Origin: a virus
Direction: 5' to 3' (one strand)
Virus record (IMG/VR): IMGVR_UViG_3300034283_000231
Location: 1-34,057 of that record
Length of the DNA stretch: 34,057 nt
Under the pieces are notes generated by a model that was not told the origin of the DNA, made no database searches, and worked only from the letters and a program-made list of their open reading frames with translations. The position numbers were made by a program, and so were the translations under genes. Below, in pieces: positions 23,801-31,600 of this stretch (the first letter of the stretch is position 1; every line of letters begins with the position of its first letter).

Positions 23801-26323
23801 ACTAATAACAGTGGATATATAACATCATTTACTGAAACAAATACTTTTTTAGGAGATGGTGGTAATGCAGATACTCATCCTGGAACGGATAGAATAATAT
23901 TTACAGGACAACTTAGTTTAGGAGCACCTGTTTTAGGTATGCCTTCTACCGATAACTCTAATGCAATTATAAATATTAATAGGCATCCTGGAGAATATAA
24001 TAGTCAGTTAGGATTCAGCTCTAATGGTAGTATGTACTATAGAAGCTTTAGTGCTGCAGCTATAAATAATTCTCAAGCTTGGAGACAAGTTTGGGACTCT
24101 GGTAACCTTACTAACTTAAACCAACTTACTAACGGCCCAGGGTACATAACTGGATATACTGAGACAGATACATTATCTAGTGTAACTGGAAGGGGCGCAA
24201 CCACAGCTTCTCAAGTAAGTTTTACTAAGACTGATGACCACGCCATATCTGTAGGAACCATCAGAGGTAGAGCGGTAGGTTCTCAAACTGGGGAATTTAT
24301 TCAGTTGTACGAAAGAGTTAACATTGGTGGTCCAAGTGGTTGGGGTGCTGCAAATACAGCGGCTCCTACTTATGGACTATCTGTTTATGGGGGGGCAACT
24401 ATTGGATACGGTAATAGTGGAGGATTGGTTGTAACCGGAACACTATCCGCAACAAACTTCAGTGGGTCATCTAGTGGCACGAACACAGGGGACCAAACTA
24501 ACATAAGCGGTAATTCAGCAACGACATCACAAATAGTTTTTTCTGACCTAAAAATTAATTTCCCTTCCGGCGCAGGTGGTGGACATAGTTTTGGTGCAAA
24601 TCACTACTCTATGGGTCTTGATGTTGGTAATGGCGGATGGGACCATCCACACTATAGAGACGTAATCATAGGATATCATACTGGTATTCGATTAGGCGCA
24701 AACTATAGCGGTATTCGTTTCTATAACAACTCTCCAACCACAGACGCAAATAACGATGGCAATGGAGATGGTGGTGAAGCACTATTGATGACCATTGGTG
24801 GGTATGTTGGTACAGCAAACCATACTGATGTCGTTGTAAACAACAATTTGTTTGCCAATGTGTCAATGCGCGCACCAATCTTCTACGACTCTAACGACAC
24901 ATACTACTACGTCGACCCAAACTCTACTTCAAGACTAGTTAGTACTAGAATTATTGGTGGCGAGCTTAGGTTTCAAAATGGCCAGTACTACAATAACCTT
25001 GAATACTGGGGTGCACGTATGTTCTCTCAGGACGATGGAAATGGTGTTCCGTTGTATGTACAGGTTCAGTGGGTTGGTGGATGGTATAACGCATTGAAGA
25101 TTGCGTCTGGACTTGACGACAATAACCCATCTCTTAGAACATACAGAACCACACAGTTAGCCACTGATGCTGGTAATGTTAGTATAGGAGGAACAGCTTC
25201 TTCACATAAGTTACACGTTTATGGAACCGCCTTCGCTACTTCTGATTTTCGTGCCCCAATCTTCTACGACTCTGCTGATACCGGGTATTACTTAGACCCC
25301 AACGGAACATCTAACCTTGTTAACCTAACGACATCTACTAGGGCAAGGTGGAATATGCCAAGAACTTGGAATGACCGCAGTGCAAGGACTTCAGACCAAA
25401 ACTATTGGACTGGAACAAATGGATGGGGAACAGGGGATGGAACTTGGGCAACCGCTTGGAATGGAGGTTTTTCTGGATGGGATATTTGGGGCACTGGAAC
25501 AGACCACCCGCAAGGTGCTGGGTATGTTCACGCACAAGGTATTGTGTCAGGTCAACACTTAGCAACAACTGATGGAAGTTCCGGATATGGATGGATGATG
25601 GTAGGTGCTGCTGATGCAGTCACAAACAGATATTGGCTACGTGGCAAATGGGGAACAACCACATCTGGCTGGACGGAAATAATGACATCCAACCAAAATA
25701 CGTATGCTTGGAATATGGACCAGTGGGTTAGAACTACTGATTCAGTATCGTTTGCCGCTACAACCTCTCCTACATTCTTAGTAAACAGTCACTCTGACAA
25801 CACTAAGGGCTATCGTATTCACAACACTAGCAGTTCTTCTGTGAGTGCAATGTTTGTAAACTCATCCAACCAGCTAGTAATAGCCGCAGGTGCAGTTGAC
25901 CAGATAAACCTCAATAAGAAGGTATATGTAAACGGAGTGGCACTCGGTGTCAACATAGCGCCATCAGCAACCGCTGGACGTATAGATGCCTCTAACGACA
26001 TCGTTGCATACTCATCTTCTGACGAACGTCTTAAGGATAACATCACACCCATTGAGAACGCACTTGACAAAGTGAAGTCACTCACTGGTGTGGAGTTCGA
26101 CTGGAAGCCCGAGTACAAGCACGCACACGGATACGAAGGACACGACACTGGTATCATCGCACAGCAAGTACAAGAGGTTATACCTAGCGCAGTAAGAACC
26201 AACGACACTGGATTCTTGGCTGTACGCTACGAGAAACTGATTGGTCTTCTGGTCGAAGGTATGAAGGAACAGCAGTCACAGATTGAAGAACTTAAAGCGA
26301 AGATAGATGGCCTTACAAAGTAG
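20900..26323 (+). CDS. Giant tail fibre with S74 chaperone domain, 1807 aa
   Basis: It starts one base after the previous stop. Four copies of a block close to APIFYDSNDTTYYLDPNS lie near residues 149, 350, 1324 and 1451, and IHSGNIGSQSV recurs near 422, 650 and 947. A NLTNLNQLTNGPGYITGYTE block matches the first fibre. The C-terminal S74 chaperone has SSDERLKDNI (Ser/Lys dyad, about residue 1704), TGIIAQQVQEVIPSAV and a terminal coiled coil. As in endosialidase-type fibres, the domain should be removed after trimerisation. Two S74 fibres in tandem suggest separate short and long appendages. Confidence 0.92.
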   Translation: MANLLSTNVSGRLYVSGYVDTNVNGAAFRFYDGTTFRGGLGLDDWAHSGSAADITMYVAGAGTFYITTNSVKRHWFNGAEVAFRTYAPDLNYKTSFVGGDQLNAYYGSGSATLYVQYHNGSGGNFNVGAGKLTVDTAGTVIASGSLRAPIFYDSNDTTYYLDPNSSTSGYFAGTLRQNVGKYVRDSYYRTISGYGDYYSSGNAGWTRVAEIRLTSNCGGAVLYGTLYDHRYDGADAYQISIVARAECDFTSNNESHYINVGCTITGSTAYSNYRDKIRVLLIESSAGSRKYEVQFYETNWNHNTWQLESNGWTVLSSAEAPGASVGGERVNYISNQNADNVRANSAVYSPIFYDSADTAYYVDPNSTSNLAASYIGRVLINYDGTDTWFRMQSGNRMRITTTGGTDFIIPNTGEMTYNGNTVIHSGNIGSQSVSYATTAGSITSQANSATITAATAATINTIALRDASGDLTVRELVMNVAVQNFTPSSMVAIYPTTNQAVKVDASGARAFLNVPTKTGGDASGTWGISITGNANTATSAGSATSASTAGFSDEAKWISYPDGPRDLSDRSPSWNNRSVAWDFVGAGTANGSGNYGGVMTFVPWDGTSASTGDSSYQLAFANTTGVNASGQPKLSIRNGINSTWNAWYTLIHSGNIGSQSVTYATSAGSAGTAGSAGSVDGLTLTSSANNLNPNDVTQNQIGYNTSVSLFGQTDGGLYSSAYSSSWIHQIYGDFRSGQIAIRGKNSGTWGDWRLVVDDKNISSYAVPYGNMTSSTGLNDNKLYLRTNGDNNHYIWNAADDWEEIVAYSGTGLRIASSTGVTLATFSTSGNSMNITGNAATATYATSAGSAGAVAWGNVSSKPGNIMFYEGFTLDANTMTTNSTGFTYANNAPFYGPIARFSTGGGYDLWLGGSYNGGGNAFFLRTRDGDAGALNAWREIITSGNIGSQSVSYATTAGSLTSMNISQFTNNSGYITSFTETNTFLGDGGNADTHPGTDRIIFTGQLSLGAPVLGMPSTDNSNAIININRHPGEYNSQLGFSSNGSMYYRSFSAAAINNSQAWRQVWDSGNLTNLNQLTNGPGYITGYTETDTLSSVTGRGATTASQVSFTKTDDHAISVGTIRGRAVGSQTGEFIQLYERVNIGGPSGWGAANTAAPTYGLSVYGGATIGYGNSGGLVVTGTLSATNFSGSSSGTNTGDQTNISGNSATTSQIVFSDLKINFPSGAGGGHSFGANHYSMGLDVGNGGWDHPHYRDVIIGYHTGIRLGANYSGIRFYNNSPTTDANNDGNGDGGEALLMTIGGYVGTANHTDVVVNNNLFANVSMRAPIFYDSNDTYYYVDPNSTSRLVSTRIIGGELRFQNGQYYNNLEYWGARMFSQDDGNGVPLYVQVQWVGGWYNALKIASGLDDNNPSLRTYRTTQLATDAGNVSIGGTASSHKLHVYGTAFATSDFRAPIFYDSADTGYYLDPNGTSNLVNLTTSTRARWNMPRTWNDRSARTSDQNYWTGTNGWGTGDGTWATAWNGGFSGWDIWGTGTDHPQGAGYVHAQGIVSGQHLATTDGSSGYGWMMVGAADAVTNRYWLRGKWGTTTSGWTEIMTSNQNTYAWNMDQWVRTTDSVSFAATTSPTFLVNSHSDNTKGYRIHNTSSSSVSAMFVNSSNQLVIAAGAVDQINLNKKVYVNGVALGVNIAPSATAGRIDASNDIVAYSSSDERLKDNITPIENALDKVKSLTGVEFDWKPEYKHAHGYEGHDTGIIAQQVQEVIPSAVRTNDTGFLAVRYEKLIGLLVEGMKEQQSQIEELKAKIDGLTK

Positions 26324-26702
26324 TGGTGCAATAAGCATAGATAACATCAGGACAGAATTAGGTCAAGCACAGGCAAACAGCTCGTTGCGTGCGCTATCGG
26401 CATTGGCTAATTTTTCTTCTCCTGATGCTATGAGTGAGTTCTATGGCTTCTCCGCCGCAACTGAATACCAGTTCTATCAAGGAGACGGAGGGGGTTTTGG
26501 AAATTTCGCTGAGGCCTGCTCTGATGCATCGAATCCTTTAACTCTATATTCGTCATCTACGTCATTAGCGGTAAATGTGTATCTATACAATGATGCTGCA
26601 TTAACTAGTCCTTTTGACGGAGGTGGCCTATGGTATAAATATGGAGCATCAGTATATGAAATAAGAAACGGTGGTAAGATAGATGCTGTTCGCGGTTGCT
26701 AA
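26307..26702 (+). CDS. Small tail-associated protein, 131 aa
   Basis: The start MALQSSGAISIDNIRTELGQ, followed by LRALSALANFSSPDAMSEFYGF, is a recurrent pattern in small phage proteins encoded next to tail fibres. The last half is beta-rich and ends in Cys. The ATG lies 17 bases inside the fibre gene, so it is coupled to it. Probably part of the tail tip; function not established. Confidence 0.68.
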   Translation: MALQSSGAISIDNIRTELGQAQANSSLRALSALANFSSPDAMSEFYGFSAATEYQFYQGDGGGFGNFAEACSDASNPLTLYSSSTSLAVNVYLYNDAALTSPFDGGGLWYKYGASVYEIRNGGKIDAVRGC

Positions 26703-26710
26703 TCTTTTTG

Positions 26711-26718
26711 TATATTTG
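26711..26718 (+). promoter_or_regulatory. Promoter box before the 126-aa gene
   Basis: TATATTTG stands 21 bases before the ATG at 26740, leaving a short A+T-rich leader. A TTG at 26696 is closer than the normal spacing. Confidence 0.6.
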
Positions 26719-26739
26719 TATAACTAATTAGTAATCAAA

Positions 26740-27120
26740 ATGGCTGTAATCGCAACTGTAGATAAATTCGGGATGACTTTCTCCGAAGCATATCATAAAA
26801 TCACTCGTCTAACATACGAGTCAACCGACCAGAAAACATTCATCTACGCGGCACCTGTTGCCGCTACCGTAGATGCCGACGGTGCACCCGTACCAACTAT
26901 GCCTGCGCCTCCCACGGAGACTTGGGTAAAGAAGAACTTCTGCCACATCGAGGTGGCTACCTACGCGACTGAAGAGACTCGTGAGAATCACTCTGAGCCT
27001 ATCTATCGCACGCACCTTAACTTCGAAGCTATCCTTAGCGCCGAAGCCGCCGACATCATCGTCCAGGCATACGAGTACCTAAAGGCTCAGCCAGGATACG
27101 AAGATTCGGTAGACTGTTAA
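26740..27120 (+). CDS. Hypothetical protein, 126 aa
   Basis: The protein starts MAVIATVDKFGMTFSEAYHK and carries a Pro-rich linker (DGAPVPTMPAPPTETW) between two beta-rich parts, with a C-terminal helix (EAADIIVQAYEYLKAQPGYE). It has its own promoter box and high G+C codon use unlike the fibres before it. No family recognised; a virion component expressed late is likely from context. Confidence 0.7.
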   Translation: MAVIATVDKFGMTFSEAYHKITRLTYESTDQKTFIYAAPVAATVDADGAPVPTMPAPPTETWVKKNFCHIEVATYATEETRENHSEPIYRTHLNFEAILSAEAADIIVQAYEYLKAQPGYEDSVDC

Positions 27121-27154
27121 TCCTTTCTTTTCTTAATTTTAATTCTATTTTATT

Positions 27155-27424
27155 ATGGCTCAGATTTCTGAAGACCAACTAACTAAGGCACGTGAAGTAC
27201 GCGCCAAACAACAGCAAATCCAAATGGAGCTTGGGGCTCTGTACGTAAGCGAGAAAGACCTCGCCGCACGTCAGGAAGCCTTAGTCACTGAACTGCGTGC
27301 AAGCGGTGAGGAGATTCAAGTTATTATGAAGGAGCTCGCTGAGGAGCACGGCCACGGAAGCCTAAATCTTGAGACCGGTGAGTTCACCGTACAGGAGCAG
27401 GAAGCCCCCGTAATCGCCTCATAG
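27155..27424 (+). CDS. Coiled-coil protein, 89 aa
   Basis: The protein is a nearly continuous helix (LTKAREVRAKQQQIQMELGAL; EALVTELRASGEEIQVIMKEL), then a short acidic tail. A dimeric or trimeric coiled coil is expected. It lies 34 bases after the previous stop, in an A+T-rich gap, and is followed by a strong terminator. Function unknown. Confidence 0.7.
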   Translation: MAQISEDQLTKAREVRAKQQQIQMELGALYVSEKDLAARQEALVTELRASGEEIQVIMKELAEEHGHGSLNLETGEFTVQEQEAPVIAS

Positions 27425-27454
27425 AGAGTAAAATAACACCTTTAAGTGTAGTAT

Positions 27455-27480
27455 GGCCCCCTCGTGGGGCCTTCTTTTTT
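27455..27480 (+). terminator. Rho-independent terminator
   Basis: GGCCCC (27455-27460) pairs with GGGGCC (27466-27471) around a CTCGT loop and is followed by TTCTTTTTT. It ends the 26740-27424 unit. A -7 box follows within 5 bases. Confidence 0.88.
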
Positions 27481-27484
27481 GTCA

Positions 27485-27492
27485 TACTTTTG
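27485..27492 (+). promoter_or_regulatory. Promoter box before the holin-like gene
   Basis: TACTTTTG fits TAnnTTTG and ends 5 bases before the ATG at 27498, directly after a terminator. The message would be nearly leaderless. Confidence 0.55.
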
Positions 27493-27497
27493 TATTT

Positions 27498-27716
27498 ATG
27501 AAAGAGTGGGTTAAAAAGCTATTAGGTAACGGTGATGAGGTATCATCTAAGAGGGTTGTAGGACTCCTGGGCGCGTTAGTGCTGTTCGGTACTCTGATAG
27601 CTAATAGCTTCTCCCCGAAAGATATAGCCCCAAGTAAAGAGCTTGTGGAGGCCGTTGAATACTTAACTATAGCTATGTTCTTCGGTACAGCAATAGAGAA
27701 GTTCGCAAAGAAGTGA
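27498..27716 (+). CDS. Holin-like two-helix membrane protein
   Basis: The 72-residue protein starts MKEWVKKLLGNGDEVSSKR and has two membrane segments, about residues 20-37 (VVGLLGALVLFGTLIANS) and 50-64 (YLTIAMFFGTAIEKF), with charged ends. Size and topology fit a class II holin, which would let the amidase reach peptidoglycan. An in-frame ATG at 27453 lies inside the terminator hairpin and is rejected as start. The holin role is inferred; no family was matched. Confidence 0.65.
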   Translation: MKEWVKKLLGNGDEVSSKRVVGLLGALVLFGTLIANSFSPKDIAPSKELVEAVEYLTIAMFFGTAIEKFAKK

Positions 27717-27728
27717 GATACATAAAAA

Positions 27729-27920
27729 ATGACTATCAAGATGAGTACCGAGGATGTTAAAATTACCGCGATAAATGGCGGTACTATGCTAGTGTCTTTT
27801 ACAAACATTGAAGCAATCTTGAAGATTATTCTTCTAGTAGGCTCTATCGTATACACATTCTATAAGATATACGAAATACATCAGAACCGCAAGGCCAAGG
27901 GTGATGGACACGAGAGTTAA
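27729..27920 (+). CDS. Small single-helix membrane protein, 63 aa
   Basis: One hydrophobic segment (residues about 30-47, ILKIILLVGSIVYTFYKI) separates a polar N-terminus from a basic C-terminus (HQNRKAKGDG). It sits right after the holin-like gene, so an accessory lysis role such as antiholin or spanin-like protein is possible. There is no lipobox. The next gene begins inside its last codons. Confidence 0.65.
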   Translation: MTIKMSTEDVKITAINGGTMLVSFTNIEAILKIILLVGSIVYTFYKIYEIHQNRKAKGDGHES

Positions 27921-28188
27921 GAACCTTATTAAGAAGCACGGCCTAGCCGGAGTTAATAAGCCCAAGAGCACACCATCGAATCCTAAGAAGTCGCATATCG
28001 TCCTAGCTAAGGATGGTAACAAGACAAAGCTTATACGCTTCGGCGAGCAGGGTGCCGATACGGTCACCGAGAGCAACCCAACAGAGGCACGTGCTAAGAA
28101 GCGTGCCAGCTTTAAGGCACGTCACGCTAAGAATATCGCTAAGGGTAAGATGAGCGCGGCGTACTGGGCTAACCGCGAAAAATGGTGA
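27904..28188 (+). CDS. Small basic phage protein with IRFG...AYWANREKW pattern
   Basis: The C-terminal half reads TKLIRFGEQGADT, then RASFKARHAKNIAKGKMSAAYWANREKW. The combination IRFG, FKARH and a terminal AYWxxxxW is shared by small basic proteins of phages and large DNA viruses (a DUF family of unknown function). The N-terminus is Lys-rich. The ATG at 27904 lies inside the preceding gene (17-base overlap), just after an in-frame GTG. Possible DNA-binding or internal virion protein. Confidence 0.75.
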   Translation: MDTRVKNLIKKHGLAGVNKPKSTPSNPKKSHIVLAKDGNKTKLIRFGEQGADTVTESNPTEARAKKRASFKARHAKNIAKGKMSAAYWANREKW

Positions 28189-28200
28189 GCCATTGATTCA

Positions 28201-28208
28201 TATATTTG
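28201..28208 (+). promoter_or_regulatory. Promoter box before the 96-aa gene
   Basis: TATATTTG stands 17 bases before the ATG at 28226 in an otherwise empty 37-base gap. Confidence 0.6.
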
Positions 28209-28225
28209 TGTAAAGTTTTAAAAAG

Positions 28226-28516
28226 ATGAAAGCTAGAAAATACGAAATGGGCGGTCCCATTGGTCCCAAGAAAAAAGATAAAGACCTCGCTAAGAAGCAG
28301 GTTTCTGCTTACGAATTAAACAAGCAGAAGAAGCGTGAGGAGCAGCAAGAAAAGGCCAACTCTACTCGTCGTCAAAATGAAATTGACCAGAGAAAGCGTA
28401 TGGAGGCTAATCCTGAGCAGTACACTAAGGCTATGGCAGTACCTGCGTTCTACAAGAAAGTAGAAGGAGGAACTCAAGGTATCTCCACGGCTGAATACAG
28501 GAAGCCTAAGAAGTAA
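28226..28516 (+). CDS. Basic coiled-coil protein with MKxRKYxxGG start
   Basis: The start MKARKYEMGG matches the 92-residue protein at 6744. Residues 25-60 form a highly charged helix (NKQKKREEQQEKANSTRRQN). The C-terminus is Gly/Lys-rich and probably disordered. It is a single-gene unit with its own promoter box and a bidirectional terminator. Function unknown. Confidence 0.7.
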   Translation: MKARKYEMGGPIGPKKKDKDLAKKQVSAYELNKQKKREEQQEKANSTRRQNEIDQRKRMEANPEQYTKAMAVPAFYKKVEGGTQGISTAEYRKPKK

Positions 28517-28539
28517 TACAGATAGGCTGTAAAACAAAG

Positions 28540-28562
28540 AAGGGGGCTATTGCCCCCTTTCT
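28540..28562. terminator. Bidirectional terminator between convergent genes
   Basis: AAGGGGGC (28540-28547) and GCCCCCTT (28552-28559) pair around TATT. On the + strand T-rich sequence follows; on the minus strand CTTTGTTTT follows. It serves both the 28226 gene and the leftward secreted-protein gene. Confidence 0.85.
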
Positions 28563-28876
28563 TATTCTTGGAATACGCTGATTCGTTTGAACCCAAACCC
28601 ACTGAAGGTCATAACGGTCCATTGGTCCACGTAACGCTTAGTGATAAGCATCCCAGACTTATCCACCCGAACAAAGCGACGACGGTTTAGTTTGTTGATT
28701 ACGTTCTTGAGTTCTTTGTACTGCTCGTCTTTCACCTCGAAGTATTCAAACTCAATACCTTCAGAGCTTAAGCAAGTCTCTACGGTGTAGTTGAATTCTT
28801 TTAGGAATGACGGGGCTTCTTGAGCAAAAACAGAAGTGGACAGGGCTACTAAGGCGATAAAAAGAGTGTTTTTCAT
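28562..28876 (-). CDS. Secreted protein, moron-like, 104 aa
   Basis: The N-terminus MKNTLFIALVALSTSVFAQE is a textbook Sec signal peptide with cleavage expected after SVFA. The mature part of about 86 residues is mixed alpha/beta (KDEQYKELKNVINKLNRRR; WTVMTFSGFGFKRISVFQ) with one Cys. I do not recognise the family. A longer frame to 28912 runs through the promoter and is rejected. It is the only leftward gene in the late region, with its own promoter and terminator, so it looks like an accessory gene inserted between lysis and head modules. It acts outside the cytoplasm, perhaps altering the host surface. Confidence 0.78.
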   Translation of the reverse strand: MKNTLFIALVALSTSVFAQEAPSFLKEFNYTVETCLSSEGIEFEYFEVKDEQYKELKNVINKLNRRRFVRVDKSGMLITKRYVDQWTVMTFSGFGFKRISVFQE

Positions 28877-28900
28877 ATTCATTAGATTTAATTGTTTACC

Positions 28901-28932
28901 CAAAAGTATCAATTAGTTTTCGATTGTGCAAA
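28901..28932 (-). promoter_or_regulatory. Consensus promoter of the secreted-protein gene
   Basis: On the minus strand TTTG (28932-28929) and TACTTTTG (28908-28901) are exactly 20 bases apart, the best host-type promoter in the window. The leader would be about 20 bases. Confidence 0.85.
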
Positions 28933-28954
28933 CTTTTACGCTAAATAGTAGAGA

Positions 28955-28962
28955 TAATTTTG
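28955..28962 (+). promoter_or_regulatory. Promoter box before the scaffold gene
   Basis: TAATTTTG fits TAnnTTTG and lies 24 bases before the ATG at 28987. It is divergent from the secreted-protein promoter, with which it shares the 110-base gap. Confidence 0.55.
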
Positions 28963-28986
28963 TAATGAACTTTAATTCAACTTATT

Positions 28987-30159
28987 ATGGCAGATGGAAT
29001 TTCATCCCTAGAGGACTTAGTGAAGGATATGGGGCTCAACATTGTTGACCAACCCGCAGAGCCTTCACAGGACCAACCACAGTTCGAACCGACTATTGTC
29101 GAGTTTGATAATGAAAACGGTGACGTTGCCACCGAAACTAGCAACGAAAGTTCTTTCGCTGAGCCCAGCGTACCTGAAGTAACGGAGACCCAGGAGACAT
29201 CCTCAGACGATGTAACCGAGCAGGTCGACGATAACAGGTACGTATACCGCCAGCAGGACACGGAGGACGTACAGTCATCCAACGACGAACTCACGGACGA
29301 GGAGGTTAACCAGTTCGTCAATTCTTATCTGCAAGAGCAGGTAGGTCTTGACTTGGATAGCATCCTCGCACGTTTAGAACAACCGGCGACGATTGATGAA
29401 AGGCTTGAGCCTATTCTGAGGTTTGTTCAAGAAACTGGTCGCGACCCACAGGATTGGTTCCTATATCAATCCATCAACCCGTCTGAAATGGACGATTTGT
29501 CGGTGGTGAAGCTCCAGATGCAGAACGACTTTCCCGACTTGTCAAGAGATGACATTGAAATGCTTGTATCGGCGAAATACAAGACTGACAGTGAATTCTT
29601 AGACGAGAGAGAGCAGAAGATGGCTACCCTTCAGCTAAAAATCGACGCAGGTAGCGCAAGAAAGCAAATTGATGGGCTACGAAGCAACTATCTCAAGCCG
29701 GTCGAAAGGGCCATTGAGAAGGAGCAGAAGGCTGAATCGTTTGTTGACGAGCAGTGGGTGAATACTATGAGACAGGAAGCCGATGCGCTTGACGGTATTG
29801 ATTTTGAACTCTCCGGAGACAAGACCTTTACTTTCGGACTAGGTGACCGGTATCGTGAATCACTCAAAACCAAAAACGCTAATCTAGAGAGCTATTTTGA
29901 CCAGTACGTAGACCGCGATGGCAACTGGAACCACGAGACGTTCAATATGCACAGAACCGTAGTTGATAACATTGACGAAATTGTCAAGGCCGTTTATCAG
30001 CAAGGTATGAGTGATGGACAACGACGGGTTGTGGAAACCGCAGCAAACGTGAAGGTGAATACACCTAACGTAGGTAACGTACAGCCAGGGGGCAACATAG
30101 AGGAGCAGCTTCGCCAAATCATCGGAGAGTCTGACTCAATGATGAGATTTAGATTCTAA
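28987..30159 (+). CDS. Probable head scaffolding protein, 390 aa
   Basis: The protein is strongly acidic at the N-terminus (residues 1-115, many Asp/Glu and Gln, probably disordered), then helical and coiled-coil in the middle (QLKIDAGSARKQIDGLRSNY; VERAIEKEQKAESF). It ends with a short helix and SDSMMRFRF. It lies directly before the major capsid gene. Composition, length and place are typical of scaffolding proteins, which guide capsid assembly and are then removed, often by contacts at the C-terminal tip. No sequence motif proves it. Confidence 0.75.
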   Translation: MADGISSLEDLVKDMGLNIVDQPAEPSQDQPQFEPTIVEFDNENGDVATETSNESSFAEPSVPEVTETQETSSDDVTEQVDDNRYVYRQQDTEDVQSSNDELTDEEVNQFVNSYLQEQVGLDLDSILARLEQPATIDERLEPILRFVQETGRDPQDWFLYQSINPSEMDDLSVVKLQMQNDFPDLSRDDIEMLVSAKYKTDSEFLDEREQKMATLQLKIDAGSARKQIDGLRSNYLKPVERAIEKEQKAESFVDEQWVNTMRQEADALDGIDFELSGDKTFTFGLGDRYRESLKTKNANLESYFDQYVDRDGNWNHETFNMHRTVVDNIDEIVKAVYQQGMSDGQRRVVETAANVKVNTPNVGNVQPGGNIEEQLRQIIGESDSMMRFRF

Positions 30160-30186
30160 AAACATAACGCCTAAAACACTTTTAAA

Positions 30187-31527
30187 ATGGCAAATATGAC
30201 ATCAGCTACCGCTGGAACTTTTTTCACTGGAGCTAACGCTGTAAAGCGTCTTGACCCCGCTAAATACGTTGCCCTCGGTGACTACTTTAACGAAATCAAC
30301 AAACCCGACAACCGCGACGCCCTTGTAAAGGCTTTCGGAGCTCAGGGTATCACAGGATTCCTACAAATGGTAGGAGCCGTTAAGAGCGCAGGTACTGCTG
30401 ACCAAGTTCAGTGGTGGGAAGAGGTTCGCCTCCACCAAAACCAAAAGGTTGTTCTTGCTGCTGACACAACTGCTGGAAAGACGATGGTTATCGCCCTCGG
30501 AGGACAAGCTGTTGTTGTTCGCTTGAATGACGTCGTTCTATTGGGCGGCAAGGAGCGTGCTATCGTTACTGCCATCACCGGCACTACTAGCTTCACCGTT
30601 GCTAACCTATTGGACGCTAACCTTACCGCAATCGTTGCTGGTACTTACGAGCTTCCGATTATCGGTAACTTGTTCGGACAGGGAACTGACCAACCGACCG
30701 AGTACCTCGAGTCTAACGTGGTTAAGCGTACCAACCCATATATGATTGTTAAGGAAATCTTCAAAGTGACTGGCTCTCAAGCTACGAACCTTGGATGGAT
30801 TGACCTAGGCAATGGCGACTACCGCTGGTTTATGAAAGGTGAGGCCGACACTCGTCAGCGTTTCCTCGACAAGCGTGAGATGATGATGTTGTTGGGCCAG
30901 AAGGTTACCAACACCGGCAACGTATCAATCGACGGTTCTGAAGGTTACTTCGCCGCCATTGAGAATCGTGGTTTGGTTACCAACGGTTACATCACTGAGC
31001 TATCTGACCTTGACCTTATCATCAAGGAGCTTGACAAGCAAGGCGCTTCTTCTGAATACGCCCTTTACGTTGACCGCACTCAGGACCTATTGCTTGACGA
31101 CTTAGTCGCTAAGGGAGTAGGTAACTCATTGACTGCTGGAGTTGCTACGCAATTCGGTGCATTCAGTAACAGTGCTGATATGGCTATCAAGCTTGGCTTT
31201 AAATCATTCGGACGTGGTGGGTACACCTTCCACAAGCACGATTGGAAGCTTCTGAACGACCCCACATTGTTGGCTAACGCTAACTTCGCTGGAGTTGCTA
31301 TCCCAATGTCTACTGTAGTTGACCCCAAGTCGGGCGACCGCAATCCTTCATTGGAAATCAACTACAAGGCAACTAACGGTGTAAGCCGCGAGATGCACCA
31401 CTGGTTGACTGGTTCATTTATGGGAGCATCGAACGACACCAAAGACTTGGTTCAGTTCAACTACCTATCTGAAATCGCTCTTTGTGTTCGTGGTGCTAAC
31501 CGCCACGTACTTCTTAAGAAGGCCTAA
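30187..31527 (+). CDS. Major capsid protein
   Basis: The 446-residue protein follows the scaffold gene and has even, G+C-rich optimal-looking codon use, as expected for the most abundant virion protein. It has features of HK97-fold capsids from Bacteroidota phages: an N-terminal segment (VKRLDPAKYVALGDYFNEIN), a beta insertion (KTMVIALGGQAVVVRLNDVV), spine-helix candidate (DTRQRFLDKREMMMLLGQK) and a C-terminal P/A-domain region (GRGGYTFHKHDWKLLNDPTL). It forms the icosahedral shell. A strong terminator follows. The call rests on pattern and synteny. Confidence 0.85.
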   Translation: MANMTSATAGTFFTGANAVKRLDPAKYVALGDYFNEINKPDNRDALVKAFGAQGITGFLQMVGAVKSAGTADQVQWWEEVRLHQNQKVVLAADTTAGKTMVIALGGQAVVVRLNDVVLLGGKERAIVTAITGTTSFTVANLLDANLTAIVAGTYELPIIGNLFGQGTDQPTEYLESNVVKRTNPYMIVKEIFKVTGSQATNLGWIDLGNGDYRWFMKGEADTRQRFLDKREMMMLLGQKVTNTGNVSIDGSEGYFAAIENRGLVTNGYITELSDLDLIIKELDKQGASSEYALYVDRTQDLLLDDLVAKGVGNSLTAGVATQFGAFSNSADMAIKLGFKSFGRGGYTFHKHDWKLLNDPTLLANANFAGVAIPMSTVVDPKSGDRNPSLEINYKATNGVSREMHHWLTGSFMGASNDTKDLVQFNYLSEIALCVRGANRHVLLKKA

Positions 31528-31538
31528 TCATTAGGTTT

Positions 31539-31579
31539 AAGGGACGGGGGGGTCTTCGGGCCCCCTTCACCCCTTTTTT
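31539..31579 (+). terminator. Strong terminator after the capsid gene
   Basis: An inner hairpin GGGGGTC-TTCG-GGCCCCC (31548-31565, UUCG tetraloop) sits within outer AAGGG/CCCTT pairs and runs into TTTTTT. This is the longest terminator in the window, fitting a very active upstream gene. Confidence 0.88.
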
Positions 31580-31600
31580 AATTTTTCAATTATATTCAAT

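Noticed and set aside
20900-26323. Diversity-generating retroelement target in the fibres
   Set aside because: Repeats are fibre-type blocks with silent codon differences; no adenine-directed variable region at the 3' end and no reverse transcriptase are seen.
27453-27497. Upstream ATG for the holin-like protein
   Set aside because: It would place the N-terminus inside a rho-independent terminator and before the promoter box.
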